A program made the translations under genes and the position numbers. The notes beneath the pieces were generated by a model, which saw only the letters and a list, made by a program, of their open reading frames with translations, had not been told where the DNA came from and did no database searches. 35,701 bases of DNA from a virus: positions 1-35,701 of IMG/VR virus record IMGVR_UViG_3300027861_002235. One strand, 5' to 3'. Positions 6,716 to 13,950 of this stretch are shown piece by piece; the stretch's first letter is position 1; each line of letters begins with the position of its first letter.

Positions 6716-7536
6716 ATTTATATATAGCGGGGAATGGAGTCACTGATGATAAAATGGAAGAATATAAGAAAAAAACATATTTACGAAAAGATAAGTTATA
6801 TTTATTGAATTCTTATTTAGAGATTAAGAATAAGAAAAATTTAGATAAAAGATATTTTAATTATCGCTATGATAAGGATCAATTCTTTTTAGATTCAGGT
6901 GCTTTTACTGCTTTCACCCAAGGAAAAGTGATACATATTGATGATTATATTGATTTTATAAAAAAAAATGAAAATGAAATTACACTGTATGCTTCGTTGG
7001 ATGTTATTGGTGATTATGAAAAAAGTCGTGTTAATCAGGAATATATGGAATCCAAGGGATTAAATCCTCTTCCAACTTTTCACGCAGGAAGTCCATTGGA
7101 AGAATTAGAACGAATGGTTGAAAAATATGATTATATTGCACTTGGGGGATTAGTCCCATTGGCTTTGGATAGAAAGAGAATGAAAGCATGGCTGGATAAG
7201 TGCTGGAAGGTTATTTTTAACAACACAATTAAGAAGAATAAACCATTAACAAAAATACATGGCTTTGGTGTGAATGCTCTTTGGGCTTGGGAAAGATATC
7301 CATTTTATAGTGTAGATGCAACAAGTTGGGTAACTGGATCAAAGTTTAGAAGAACAGTCAGATTTAATAATGGTAAAATGACTACCTCAAAAAAAGATAA
7401 ATCGAGGAATCTTGATACGATAAATTTATATACTAAGGAGTATTATCATTTAAATCTTCAAAATATAGATGAATATTACAAATCTTCAAATTATGTCACT
7501 AATCTTTGGAAAAAAAGAGGTATAATTTGGGAATAA
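6712..7536 (+). CDS. dpdA: DpdA-like DNA/tRNA guanine transglycosylase
   Basis: A 274-residue TIM-barrel protein with TGT-superfamily landmarks: LDSGAF at 60-65 (compare DSGGF of TGT), SLDVIGD at 95-101, IALGGLV at 142-148, KIHGFGV at 181-187 and VDATSW at 201-206. Asp61 and Asp202 are the candidate catalytic Asp residues. It lacks the long C-terminal zinc domain of bacterial tRNA TGT, and the motifs fit the phage DpdA group, which exchanges guanine in DNA for a 7-deazaguanine. ATGA coupling to queC supports a shared pathway. Whether it acts on DNA or on the phage tRNAs cannot be settled from sequence, but DNA is the better guess. Confidence 0.82.
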   Translation: MNLYIAGNGVTDDKMEEYKKKTYLRKDKLYLLNSYLEIKNKKNLDKRYFNYRYDKDQFFLDSGAFTAFTQGKVIHIDDYIDFIKKNENEITLYASLDVIGDYEKSRVNQEYMESKGLNPLPTFHAGSPLEELERMVEKYDYIALGGLVPLALDRKRMKAWLDKCWKVIFNNTIKKNKPLTKIHGFGVNALWAWERYPFYSVDATSWVTGSKFRRTVRFNNGKMTTSKKDKSRNLDTINLYTKEYYHLNLQNIDEYYKSSNYVTNLWKKRGIIWE

Positions 7537-7550
7537 TTATTATAAAAAAT

Positions 7551-8228
7551 ATGGAAATTAACACAAATAATAAAGTTGTAGATATAAATTCACTACAACC
7601 TAATGAATACAATCCTAAAATAAACTATAGGGATAATGAGGACAATAAGAAAGAATTTGAAAAGCTAAAGGAAAGTTTAAAATTAGCAGGTCAAATTCAA
7701 CCTGTTATCGTAAGAGAAGTTGAGAATGAAGGAAACGTGTGGTATGAAATAGTAAATGGTTATCATAGATGGGAAGCAATGAGAGAAATGGGATATGAAA
7801 AAGTGGAAATTAAAAATTTAGGAAAGATTGATTTCGATACAGCAGTATCAAGAGCATTACTAACAGAAGATATTAAAGTGCCAATCGACTCACTTGAATT
7901 AGCAGGGTTGATGAAAGATTTAGTTACAGATGAGAAACCTGCTGGATATTGGGCTGAGTTACTACCATATGATCAAGAGCTAATTGAAAGTAAATTAGAA
8001 TTATTGGATTTTGATTTTAATGAATATGACGATAAAGGTGATAGTGATTCAGAATCAAATTTAAATTATACATTCAAATTCAAGAACAAGGAAGAACTAG
8101 CTAAGGTTAAGGCATTTTTTAGTACATACGAGAAGGATGAACAATCAGATGTATTATATAATATGGTATTTCCAGGTGAAATAAATGAAGATGCTAATAT
8201 TAGCGAAGATGAAGAAGAAAATAACTAA
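7551..8228 (+). CDS. ParB/Srx-domain protein, possible DpdB-like partner
   Basis: I start at ATG 7551 (AAATATG), not at the upstream ATG at 7506, which lies inside dpdA. The 225-residue protein has a ParB/sulfiredoxin-type N-domain: LQPNEYNPK near 14-22, LKLAGQIQPVIVRE near 43-56, and the phosphate-binding motif NGYHRWEAMREMG near 69-81. The rest is acidic, ending in EDEEENN. ParB-type domains bind or hydrolyse nucleotides. In the bacterial dpd clusters a ParB-like DpdB works with DpdA in inserting preQ0 into DNA, so adjacency to dpdA is suggestive. The alternative is a terminase-adjacent phage ParB-like protein of unknown role. Confidence 0.75.
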   Translation: MEINTNNKVVDINSLQPNEYNPKINYRDNEDNKKEFEKLKESLKLAGQIQPVIVREVENEGNVWYEIVNGYHRWEAMREMGYEKVEIKNLGKIDFDTAVSRALLTEDIKVPIDSLELAGLMKDLVTDEKPAGYWAELLPYDQELIESKLELLDFDFNEYDDKGDSDSESNLNYTFKFKNKEELAKVKAFFSTYEKDEQSDVLYNMVFPGEINEDANISEDEEENN

Positions 8229-8258
8229 GATGTTCTAGTAAGAACTAAAAAATAACAT

Positions 8259-8798
8259 ATGGAAGAAGAAATAATTAAAAAAATAGGATTTGATAAATTA
8301 GGCACTAAAGAAATCACAGCCATTGAGTTAAGGTACTTAGGTAATTCAAGAGAGGATGTATCAGACAAGACTGGAATTAAAATTGCTACACTTGATGAGT
8401 GGTTTCAGAAGAGGGGAAGATTATGTATTCCTTATGCTGAATATACTAGTTATATGAACTCCAAGAGAAGTGAAAAGATATTAGATAAAATAATTGAAAC
8501 AGATGAGAACATATTAGCTATGACGACAAATATGATGAGAGGTGTTGGTAAGAATTTAAAAGAACCAACATATTTAAAAGGATTGACAATAGCAGATTTT
8601 GAAAGAGCTTGGAAGATACAAAGGATAATGACAGGAAAGCCAGTCAATTATGAGAAACAAGACATTGAGGCAACTATAACCGATACTGATAAAATCATTG
8701 AAAAACTAGGACTAACTTCTAAAGATTTTGAAGATGAAAATTTCGAGCGAACAACAAGAAAAATTAGCAAATTACTTGAAAGCGACACAAGTGTATAA
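8259..8798 (+). CDS. terS: Terminase small subunit-like DNA-binding protein
   Basis: 179 residues directly upstream of and overlapping the large terminase. The N-terminal ~50 residues contain a helix-turn-helix-like segment (NSREDVSDKTGIKIATLDEW). The middle is helical and could oligomerise; the C-terminus (residues ~140-179) is charged and may contact the large subunit. Position, size and the HTH support a small terminase that recognises the packaging site. The sequence motifs alone are weak, so a different DNA-binding protein is possible. Confidence 0.6.
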   Translation: MEEEIIKKIGFDKLGTKEITAIELRYLGNSREDVSDKTGIKIATLDEWFQKRGRLCIPYAEYTSYMNSKRSEKILDKIIETDENILAMTTNMMRGVGKNLKEPTYLKGLTIADFERAWKIQRIMTGKPVNYEKQDIEATITDTDKIIEKLGLTSKDFEDENFERTTRKISKLLESDTSV

Positions 8799-10311
8799 AG
8801 AAGGAAGGAAATTATTATGGAATGATGATTATTTTACATGGGTAAAAGATAATTGGTATAGTAGGGGAGAAAAATTAGATTTTGATGACCATAAATATCT
8901 AATTGATGTATATAAAGACCAAAGTCCTTTTTTAGCTTTTATGAAGTCAGCACAAGTTGGTGCTACTGAACGATTTATTACTGAGACTATTTGGCTACCA
9001 GATCAAAACAATGAGAATAGTATTTACTTCTTTCCTAGTGGTGGTACTGTTTCTGATTTGGTGCAAGAAAGAATTGACGAACCATTTAATTCATCTCCTT
9101 ATCTATCAAGAGTTTCAGGTAGATCAAAGAAAATGATGGGTAAACAAGCAGATAAAGTAGGACTAAAAAGAATGAGTAAAGGGTTTGCTTATTTTAGAAG
9201 TGGTGGTTCGACTAGACAGATTACATCAGTAGCAGGTGATATGATTATAGTTGATGAAGTTGACCGTATTGACCCTAAGATGATTTCTTATTTTGATAAA
9301 CGTCTTGAGCATAGTAAGAGAAAATGGCAAAGATGGGCTTCAACTCCGACTATTCCTAATTTTGGTATACATAAGATATTTCTTGATACTGACCAAAAGC
9401 ATTATCATGTTAAATGTAATCATTGTAATGATTGGCAAGCATTGGATTTTTTTATCAATGTGGATAAGGAAAATGAGATAATATTCTGTTCTAAATGTAA
9501 GAAATCTATAATTCCTTGGCAATTAGAAGGACAATGGATTCCTAAATACCCTGAAAAAGAGAAAAAAGGCTTCTTCTTAACGCAATTATACTCTCCACGG
9601 CTAAATCTCCATAAAATGATAGAAGACAGCGAGAGAAGCTCTGAATGGGAAATACAGCAGTTCTATAATCAGAATTTAGGATTACCATATGAGCCAAAGG
9701 GTGCAAAATTAACTGATACTGATATTAATAATTGTATAGGGTCACATAGTCAACCACAGCACAGCAATAAAGATTATGTATATATGGGAGTTGATGTTGG
9801 AAAAAGATTGCATTATATAGTAAGAACAAAAGATATAATAGTAGGGATTGGATCAGTTGGAACATTTGAAGAGTTAGCTGATGTATTTAAAATGTTTAAT
9901 GTTAGAGGAGTGGTTCTTGATGCTTTACCAGAAACAAGAAAGGTAACTGAATTTGCTAGAAAGTTTACAAAGAGAGTTAAAATGAATTACTACACAGGAA
10001 TGGCAGAAATGAGCGATGCTAAAAAGTATTGGAAAGTTGATGGAGTTAAAGTTAATTCAAATAGAACAATAGGATTAGATAATGTCTTTGCAGAATTTAA
10101 ACAGAGTGAAGTTGGTTTACCTGTTAATATAGACACAGAGTTCAGAGGTCATTTAAAGTCTACAATAAGAGTTATTGAAGAAGGTAAGTCAGGACAAATG
10201 AATGTGAAGTATATTGAAACTAGTGATGATCATTATCTTCATGCCTGTAATTATGCTAAATTAGCAGTTAATATATTTAATGTGGCTACGCCAGAAGTAT
10301 TTGTTTTATGA
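8734..10311 (+). CDS. terL: Terminase large subunit, lambda GpA-like
   Basis: The ATG at 8734 gives 525 residues and overlaps the small subunit by 65 bases; a TTG at 8728 is a possible alternative. The ATPase domain has the GpA-type Walker A variant KSAQVGATE at 71-79 and Walker B MIIVDEVD at 170-177. A Cys4 zinc insertion (KCNHC, FCSKC) lies near residues 227-255. The nuclease domain begins near YVYMGVDVGKR, around residue 350. The protein translocates and cuts concatemeric DNA at the portal. The GpA-like class often goes with cos-type packaging, but end type is not shown here. The portal gene lies 15.7 kb away. Confidence 0.9.
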   Translation: MKISSEQQEKLANYLKATQVYKEGRKLLWNDDYFTWVKDNWYSRGEKLDFDDHKYLIDVYKDQSPFLAFMKSAQVGATERFITETIWLPDQNNENSIYFFPSGGTVSDLVQERIDEPFNSSPYLSRVSGRSKKMMGKQADKVGLKRMSKGFAYFRSGGSTRQITSVAGDMIIVDEVDRIDPKMISYFDKRLEHSKRKWQRWASTPTIPNFGIHKIFLDTDQKHYHVKCNHCNDWQALDFFINVDKENEIIFCSKCKKSIIPWQLEGQWIPKYPEKEKKGFFLTQLYSPRLNLHKMIEDSERSSEWEIQQFYNQNLGLPYEPKGAKLTDTDINNCIGSHSQPQHSNKDYVYMGVDVGKRLHYIVRTKDIIVGIGSVGTFEELADVFKMFNVRGVVLDALPETRKVTEFARKFTKRVKMNYYTGMAEMSDAKKYWKVDGVKVNSNRTIGLDNVFAEFKQSEVGLPVNIDTEFRGHLKSTIRVIEEGKSGQMNVKYIETSDDHYLHACNYAKLAVNIFNVATPEVFVL

Positions 10312-10439
10312 GTAGAAAAAAATATAATTGTAAATATTGTAATAAGAGACATGACATTGGAGAGAAGTGTCCTAACAAAAGAAGTGAGTCTTTTATAGCG
10401 TTTGAAAAAAAATATCCAGATAAATATGGTATGAGATAA
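10308..10439 (+). CDS. 43-aa Cys-rich zinc-knuckle microprotein
   Basis: ATG overlaps the terminase stop as ATGA. The 43-residue basic product carries CKYCNKRHDIGEKC, i.e. two Cys two residues apart, then His and a further Cys, a likely zinc knuckle. Such a segment looks like the N-terminal zinc part of phage HNH proteins that often sit next to terminases, but no HNH core follows. It is either a remnant or an independent microprotein. Confidence 0.5.
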   Translation: MSRKKYNCKYCNKRHDIGEKCPNKRSESFIAFEKKYPDKYGMR

Positions 10440-10467
10440 TTGACAGCTATCATATATGTGTTATTAT
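10440..10467 (+). promoter_or_regulatory. Sigma70-like promoter, possibly giving a leaderless mRNA
   Basis: TTGACA (10440-10445), a 16-base spacer, then TATTAT (10462-10467). The expected transcription start, about 7 bases downstream, coincides with the ATG at 10474, so the transcript could begin at the start codon. The match is by eye only, in AT-rich DNA. Confidence 0.4.
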
Positions 10468-10473
10468 TAAAAT

Positions 10474-10743
10474 ATGAATATATTACAAAAAGGAAAATTA
10501 AAAAAAGGAATCTTAGAATTAGCTAAGTCTATTAAAGATAAGAATGACTGCCAGTATGAATGGTTTAATTCTGGGGTTGAGACTGGTAGCACTTACACTA
10601 AACACCATCTTGATGATCATAATATGTTCTATACACCAGAAGAACCAACTCTAAAAATGAGAATGGACGGACATTTTACTTGTGATTCAGTAGATCCGTC
10701 ATTAAAATCAATAAGTATAAGAGTAAGTGGTGTCACTGATTAA
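10474..10743 (+). CDS. Unknown 89-aa protein with a shared N-terminal helix
   Basis: 89 residues. Residues 8-22 form a basic helix, KLKKGILELAKSIKD, that is closely paralleled at the N-termini of the proteins starting at 16351 and 17149. The remainder (HHLDDHNMFYTPEEP, then KSISIRVSGVTD) looks like a small His- and Asp-rich beta domain. No known family is recognised. A candidate promoter lies immediately upstream. Confidence 0.55.
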   Translation: MNILQKGKLKKGILELAKSIKDKNDCQYEWFNSGVETGSTYTKHHLDDHNMFYTPEEPTLKMRMDGHFTCDSVDPSLKSISIRVSGVTD

Positions 10744-10763
10744 TTAATGAATAATATAAACCT

Positions 10764-11048
10764 ATGTCAGAAGAAAAAAATGAAATAAAAATTAAAGATA
10801 ATATCCAATCAAGTGAATATGCAAACTCAATCAAGATTGGAAGAACTAAATCAGACGAATTTAACTTTGTATTCATGACAGTGTTTGGGCAAGGAGATGA
10901 TAGAAATGGAAAGGTAACAAGTAAGGTAACTGTTAATAGAACAACATTTGAAAGAATGACGGCTATAATGAATCAAATGAAAGATAAAATTAGTGAAGCA
11001 GAAAAACATGAAGAAGAAGAAAAAAAAGAAAAACAAATCAAAAATTAA
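10764..11048 (+). CDS. DUF3467-like small protein
   Basis: 94 residues. The core SSEYANSIKIG, then DEFNFVFMTVFGQG, then VTVNRTTFERM and a helix of about 20 residues follow the layout of DUF3467 proteins: YAN start, DF-F strand, Gly-Gln turn, then helix after a beta strand. The C-terminus is a Lys/Glu tail. Family members are small and of unknown function, found in bacteria and phages. The match is from memory of the pattern and is moderate. It overlaps the small ORF at 11008. Confidence 0.5.
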   Translation: MSEEKNEIKIKDNIQSSEYANSIKIGRTKSDEFNFVFMTVFGQGDDRNGKVTSKVTVNRTTFERMTAIMNQMKDKISEAEKHEEEEKKEKQIKN

Positions 11049-11133
11049 TAATAATATATATCATATTGAACTTGGCTGTATTAAAAAAGATGATGGCAAT
11101 ATTGAATTATTAGAAATTAGTTTGTGTAAATAA
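11008..11133 (+). CDS. Possible 41-aa Lys-rich microprotein
   Basis: ATG at 11008 lies inside the previous gene in another frame and opens 41 codons to TAA at 11131. The start is a poly-Lys run produced by the A-rich strand. The second half (NIYHIELGCIKKDDGNIELL) is more protein-like and lies in the intergenic part. The start may be wrong; the ORF is uncertain. Confidence 0.3.
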   Translation: MKKKKKKKNKSKINNNIYHIELGCIKKDDGNIELLEISLCK

Positions 11134-11155
11134 TAATATTAAATTGTATAAAAGT

Positions 11156-11722
11156 ATGAAGAAAATTGACGAAAAGATGTTAGATGAAAATGTAAAAACA
11201 TCTATTAATAACAAAAAGAAAGGTATATTTTTTATAAATTCTAATTTTACTGATGAATTATTGGAATATTTATTCTTAGATGTTCAAAATGCACTTAATG
11301 ATAATAATATAAAAGAAATTACTTTTTATATTAATAGTAATGGGGGAGAGGTTACAACTCTACTTCCTTTATATGATTTAATTAAAGCAACGGAAAAAAA
11401 TGTAAAGACAGTAGTATTAGGAAAAGCATTTAGTGCTGGGGCAATGCTATTATTATCTGGTACAAAAGGAAAAAGATATGCTTATGAAAACTCTGTAATA
11501 CTATTACATGAAGTAGCTACTAATTTTGGATATAATAAGAATAGTCAAACACAAGAAGATGCTAAATTCATGAATGACATAAATCTTAGATTAAGAGCAA
11601 TGGTTGGAGTGAATTCAAAAATGACTTCAGATCAATTAGATAAATATTTTAATTCAAATAAAGATATTTATATCACAGCAAAGCAAGCATTGAGATTTGG
11701 AATAATTGACAAAATAGTGTAG
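11156..11722 (+). CDS. clpP: ClpP-like serine protease
   Basis: I start at ATG 11156 rather than TTG 11144. The 188-residue protein has the ClpP catalytic triad: Ser93 in GKAFSAGAMLL, His118 in ILLHEV and Asp170 in NKDIYITAKQALRFGIID. SNGGEV (61-66) matches the ClpP SPGG turn. ClpP-type proteases form ring tetradecamers that degrade proteins delivered by Clp ATPases. In some phages a ClpP-like protein matures the prohead, but a separate HK97-type prohead protease is encoded at 32619. This one is therefore more likely to alter host or phage protein turnover; that is inference. Confidence 0.85.
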   Translation: MKKIDEKMLDENVKTSINNKKKGIFFINSNFTDELLEYLFLDVQNALNDNNIKEITFYINSNGGEVTTLLPLYDLIKATEKNVKTVVLGKAFSAGAMLLLSGTKGKRYAYENSVILLHEVATNFGYNKNSQTQEDAKFMNDINLRLRAMVGVNSKMTSDQLDKYFNSNKDIYITAKQALRFGIIDKIV

Positions 11723-11776
11723 AATAAAAATATAGGTATATAGTTTAGTAAAGTCAAGTTTAGTTCATTAAAAGTT

Positions 11777-12124
11777 ATGTCAAAGTTAAGTAAAGAAGAA
11801 GTCTCTGATAGTTTTGAAGAGGCTCTTGAGAATGGCGAAGTAACTGATGCCGTAGGTGAAAAAATGTCTAAAGATGATTTTATGACATTAGACCCTAAAA
11901 AAGTTACAGAAACAATATTTCAAGTTTTATCAAATAGTAGAAAAAGATTAGAAGGAAGGCTCTTAACAATCATAGATGCAACATCAGATAAAGAAAGGGC
12001 TAAATATATTAAAGATTTAATTAAAAGTGAAATTAGATCTGAATCAAGTAATAATCTAGTAATTCTTTCGGAATGTTTCGATGACAACCTTGGTTTATCA
12101 CCTGAAGAAAGAGATAATAAATAA
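11777..12124 (+). CDS. Unknown acidic 115-aa protein
   Basis: 115 residues, acidic at both ends (EEVSDSFEEALENGE; SPEERDNK), with a helical core of mixed charge (TIFQVLSNSRKRLEGRLL). It has no Cys pairs or membrane segment. It lies after the ClpP-like gene with a 54-base gap and before an RNA-rich stretch. A link to the protease, for example as adaptor or substrate, is only suggested by adjacency. No family recognised. Confidence 0.55.
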   Translation: MSKLSKEEVSDSFEEALENGEVTDAVGEKMSKDDFMTLDPKKVTETIFQVLSNSRKRLEGRLLTIIDATSDKERAKYIKDLIKSEIRSESSNNLVILSECFDDNLGLSPEERDNK

Positions 12125-12155
12125 ATAAAACTAATTCGTTGACTTTACTAATTTA

Positions 12156-12228
12156 TATATTCTACCCTCTATCTAACGATAGAGTGGTTTCAAACGCTTC
12201 TAACTCGTTGGGTTAGGGGTAGAGTATA
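12156..12228 (+). ncRNA. Three-way-junction RNA candidate upstream of a membrane microprotein
   Basis: A 12-bp closing stem joins 12156-12167 with 12217-12228, with one G-U pair. Inside are a 7-bp hairpin (12167-12173 with 12178-12184; base 12167 is shared with the closing stem) and a 5-bp hairpin (12200-12204 with 12212-12216, loop of 7). The 15-base joining strand is TGGTTTCAAACGCTT. The loop TCGTT of the second hairpin is complementary to AACGA at 12175-12179. It ends 8 bases before the ATG at 12237, so it may be a cis-acting leader or riboswitch-like element. It matches no class I know. Confidence 0.5.
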
Positions 12229-12236
12229 TTAATTAT

Positions 12237-12341
12237 ATGTTAGTAGAAATAGATATAGATATAATCGACCACGTACCTCTAATCATTTTATTTGTGATTA
12301 TGTTTTGGAGTTTTATACAAATATTAATATCAGATGATTAA
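12237..12341 (+). CDS. 34-aa single-span membrane microprotein
   Basis: ATG in the ATATG context opens 34 codons. The acidic N-terminus (LVEIDIDIIDH) is followed by a hydrophobic helix (VPLIILFVIMFWSFIQILI) and SDD. This is a short one-span membrane peptide of the size seen among phage regulatory or lysis microproteins. No family is recognised. It lies directly after the structured RNA and 14 bases before tRNA-Met. Confidence 0.45.
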   Translation: MLVEIDIDIIDHVPLIILFVIMFWSFIQILISDD

Positions 12342-12355
12342 ATATGATAATATAA

Positions 12356-12427
12356 TACGGGGTGGAGCAGTGGTAGCTCGTTAGACTCATAATCTAAAGG
12401 TCGTTGGTTCAAATCCATCTCCCGTAA
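12356..12427 (+). tRNA. tRNA-Met (CAT)
   Basis: 72 bases. Acceptor stem TACGGGG/TCCCGTA, D-arm GAGC/GCTC, anticodon stem TTAGA/TCTAA with loop CTCATAA (CAT), and T-arm loop TTCAAAT. The T-stem has one T-T mismatch. The CCA end is not encoded. CAT could be elongator Met or, if the C is modified to lysidine, Ile for ATA codons, which would suit this AT-rich genome. Confidence 0.9.
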
Positions 12428-12560
12428 CAAGTTAAATAAAAATAATTATATTGACGAATATAATTTAATGAAATCCAATCAAGACTCGCCATCTTCTTGG
12501 TAAAACTATTAATACTTAATCATAAATTGGCGTAATGCAATAAAATAGTAAGTTCTATAT

Positions 12561-12845
12561 ATGAGCAAGAAAAGAAACAATTCACTTAACTCTAAATCTA
12601 AGTTGAATAAGGAGTTGAAAGATTACCAACAACACAAACAAAGTAAAAAGGGATTGGGTTATATAGAAGAAGATGAAGTGAAACATTCTTCAAAAAAGAA
12701 AAAAAAGAAAACAAAAAAAGCAGATCATAAACATAAATACGAATATAAATCAGAGGAAGAGTTTGGGTTCGGGCTTAAATGTGTGACAAAGGAATATAAA
12801 TGCAAGCACTGTGATAAAAAAATACACAAAATCACTACTCTTTAA
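12561..12845 (+). CDS. Lys-rich 94-aa protein with a C-terminal Cys/His motif
   Basis: A very basic 94-residue protein. Residues 1-60 are low-complexity and Lys/Ser-rich (HSSKKKKKKTKKADHKHK), probably disordered and able to bind nucleic acid. The C-terminal part, GLKCVTKEYKCKHCDKKIHK, has Cys and His spacing that could bind one zinc. The ATG is in the ATATG context. The 133 bases before it, after tRNA-Met, hold only a weak 5-bp stem (12487-12491 with 12528-12532). No family recognised. Confidence 0.55.
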   Translation: MSKKRNNSLNSKSKLNKELKDYQQHKQSKKGLGYIEEDEVKHSSKKKKKKTKKADHKHKYEYKSEEEFGFGLKCVTKEYKCKHCDKKIHKITTL

Positions 12846-12909
12846 AATAGAGATTAATTTTAAAAGATACAAGCGTAACTTATTTAGTCTTATCAACTAA
12901 ATATATACG

Positions 12910-12967
12910 AAAGGCATAGCAGTCCAATGGACAATTATACACATACTAATTTTTTGCTTGTGCCTTT
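12910..12967 (+). ncRNA. Structured intergenic element, imperfect hairpin
   Basis: AAAGGCA (12910-12916) pairs with TGCCTTT (12961-12967). Inside, GTCC (12922-12925) pairs with GGAC (12929-12932), and a T6 run lies near 12950. It sits between the basic protein and a terminator-like element, with no ORF. It may be part of an untranslated RNA; support is modest. Confidence 0.3.
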
Positions 12968-12990
12968 TGAGATTAATTGTTGTTTAAAAC

Positions 12991-13059
12991 CTACCGAAAG
13001 GTAGCATAGTTTTTACCTGTAGGATAAAGTCTGCCTCCTATCTTTATCCTGTAGGTTTT
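12991..13059 (+). terminator. Terminator-like double hairpin before the deacetylase gene
   Basis: A GNRA-type hairpin CTACC-GAAA-GGTAG (12991-13004) is followed by a 15-bp hairpin (13015-13029 with 13042-13056, two G-U pairs) and TTTTA. AAAACCTAC at 12987-12995 can instead pair with GTAGGTTTT at 13051-13059, so two competing folds exist. That is the layout of an attenuator for the gene at 13082. Confidence 0.55.
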
Positions 13060-13081
13060 AGATAATAATTAAAATTGTATA

Positions 13082-13678
13082 ATGAAAATTGTATCAAGTT
13101 GGGATGATGGTTCTGGATGGGATATGAGATTACTTGATTTATTAAAGAAGTATAAGATTCAAGGCACATTTTATATACCAACAATAAATGATCTAAGCAC
13201 TATAGAAATAAATAGTATACACGAAGAAGGCTTTCAGATTGGAGGTCATACTATTAGTCATCCAGAGGACTTAAAAAGGCTGTCATACGAACAACAATTA
13301 AACGAAATACAAGGTAATAAAGAATATCTAGAGGAGCTTATCGGAGATGAGGTTACTTCTTTTTGCTACCCAGGTGGAAAATATAATGAAGCTACAATGG
13401 GTATAGTCGAGAAGGTTGGATTTAGAGAAGCTAGAACAACAATGGTTGGCTCTATAAGTGAACCTGAAAATAGATTTAGAAGACATACTACTGTTCATGT
13501 GTATAATGGAAGACCTGAATACAAAGGAAAAACATGGCAAGAGTATGGTTGGGAAAAGTTTTTAGAGGCAGATAGAGTAGACGGGTATTTTCACATTTGG
13601 GGACATTCATTGGAAATAGAACATCATAATGAATGGAAAAATCTAGAAGAATTTTTTAGAAAAATATATGATTACTAA
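13082..13678 (+). CDS. NodB-type polysaccharide deacetylase
   Basis: A 198-residue carbohydrate esterase 4-like protein. The metal triad is visible: Asp8-Asp9 in SWDDG, then His56 and His60 in GGHTISHP. Motif 3 is FCYPGGKYNE and the C-terminal HIWGHSLEI provides a late His. Family members remove N-acetyl groups from chitin-like, peptidoglycan or poly-GlcNAc chains. There is no signal peptide, so it acts inside the cell, perhaps on a sugar intermediate of the downstream glycosyltransferase cluster. It overlaps the next gene by 11 bases. Confidence 0.85.
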   Translation: MKIVSSWDDGSGWDMRLLDLLKKYKIQGTFYIPTINDLSTIEINSIHEEGFQIGGHTISHPEDLKRLSYEQQLNEIQGNKEYLEELIGDEVTSFCYPGGKYNEATMGIVEKVGFREARTTMVGSISEPENRFRRHTTVHVYNGRPEYKGKTWQEYGWEKFLEADRVDGYFHIWGHSLEIEHHNEWKNLEEFFRKIYDY

Positions 13679-13949
13679 AATAAGTAATGTAAAAATAATT
13701 GAAGCGAGTGATAAGAAAGGATTAGTTGCCTTGGCATCTATTGTAATCAATGATTCATTTTATCTTGGATCAATTGGTATTTATATAGCATTAAAAGGTG
13801 GATACAAAGGATACAGATTAACCTTTCCTACAAAAAAATTAAAGGATGATAATGATATAAAATTATTCTTTCCTATTAATATTTCCTTAACGAATACTAT
13901 GAATAGGGCAATAATTAATGAATATCTATTTACAATTAAGAATAAGTAA
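13668..13949 (+). CDS. SpoVG-like protein
   Basis: 93 residues resembling SpoVG: a TKISNVKIIEA start, a VALASIVINDSFYL strand pair, GYRLTFPTKKL in place of the family fPskk turn, IKLFFPIN matching the AhPIN segment, and a C-terminal helix (AIINEYLFTI). SpoVG proteins bind nucleic acid and act as regulators in Firmicutes and other bacteria; phages carry related genes. The start overlaps the deacetylase by 11 bases and the stop is followed 1 base later by a glycosyltransferase start, so it is part of the same operon. Confidence 0.65.
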   Translation: MITKISNVKIIEASDKKGLVALASIVINDSFYLGSIGIYIALKGGYKGYRLTFPTKKLKDDNDIKLFFPINISLTNTMNRAIINEYLFTIKNK

Positions 13950-13950
13950 T

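Noticed and set aside
12139-12161. TTGACT as a -35 box before the three-way-junction RNA
   Set aside because: No -10 box lies at 16-18 bases; the only TATATT is too close.
12428-12560. Second tRNA after tRNA-Met
   Set aside because: No T-arm or acceptor pairing can be made; only a weak 5-bp stem is visible.
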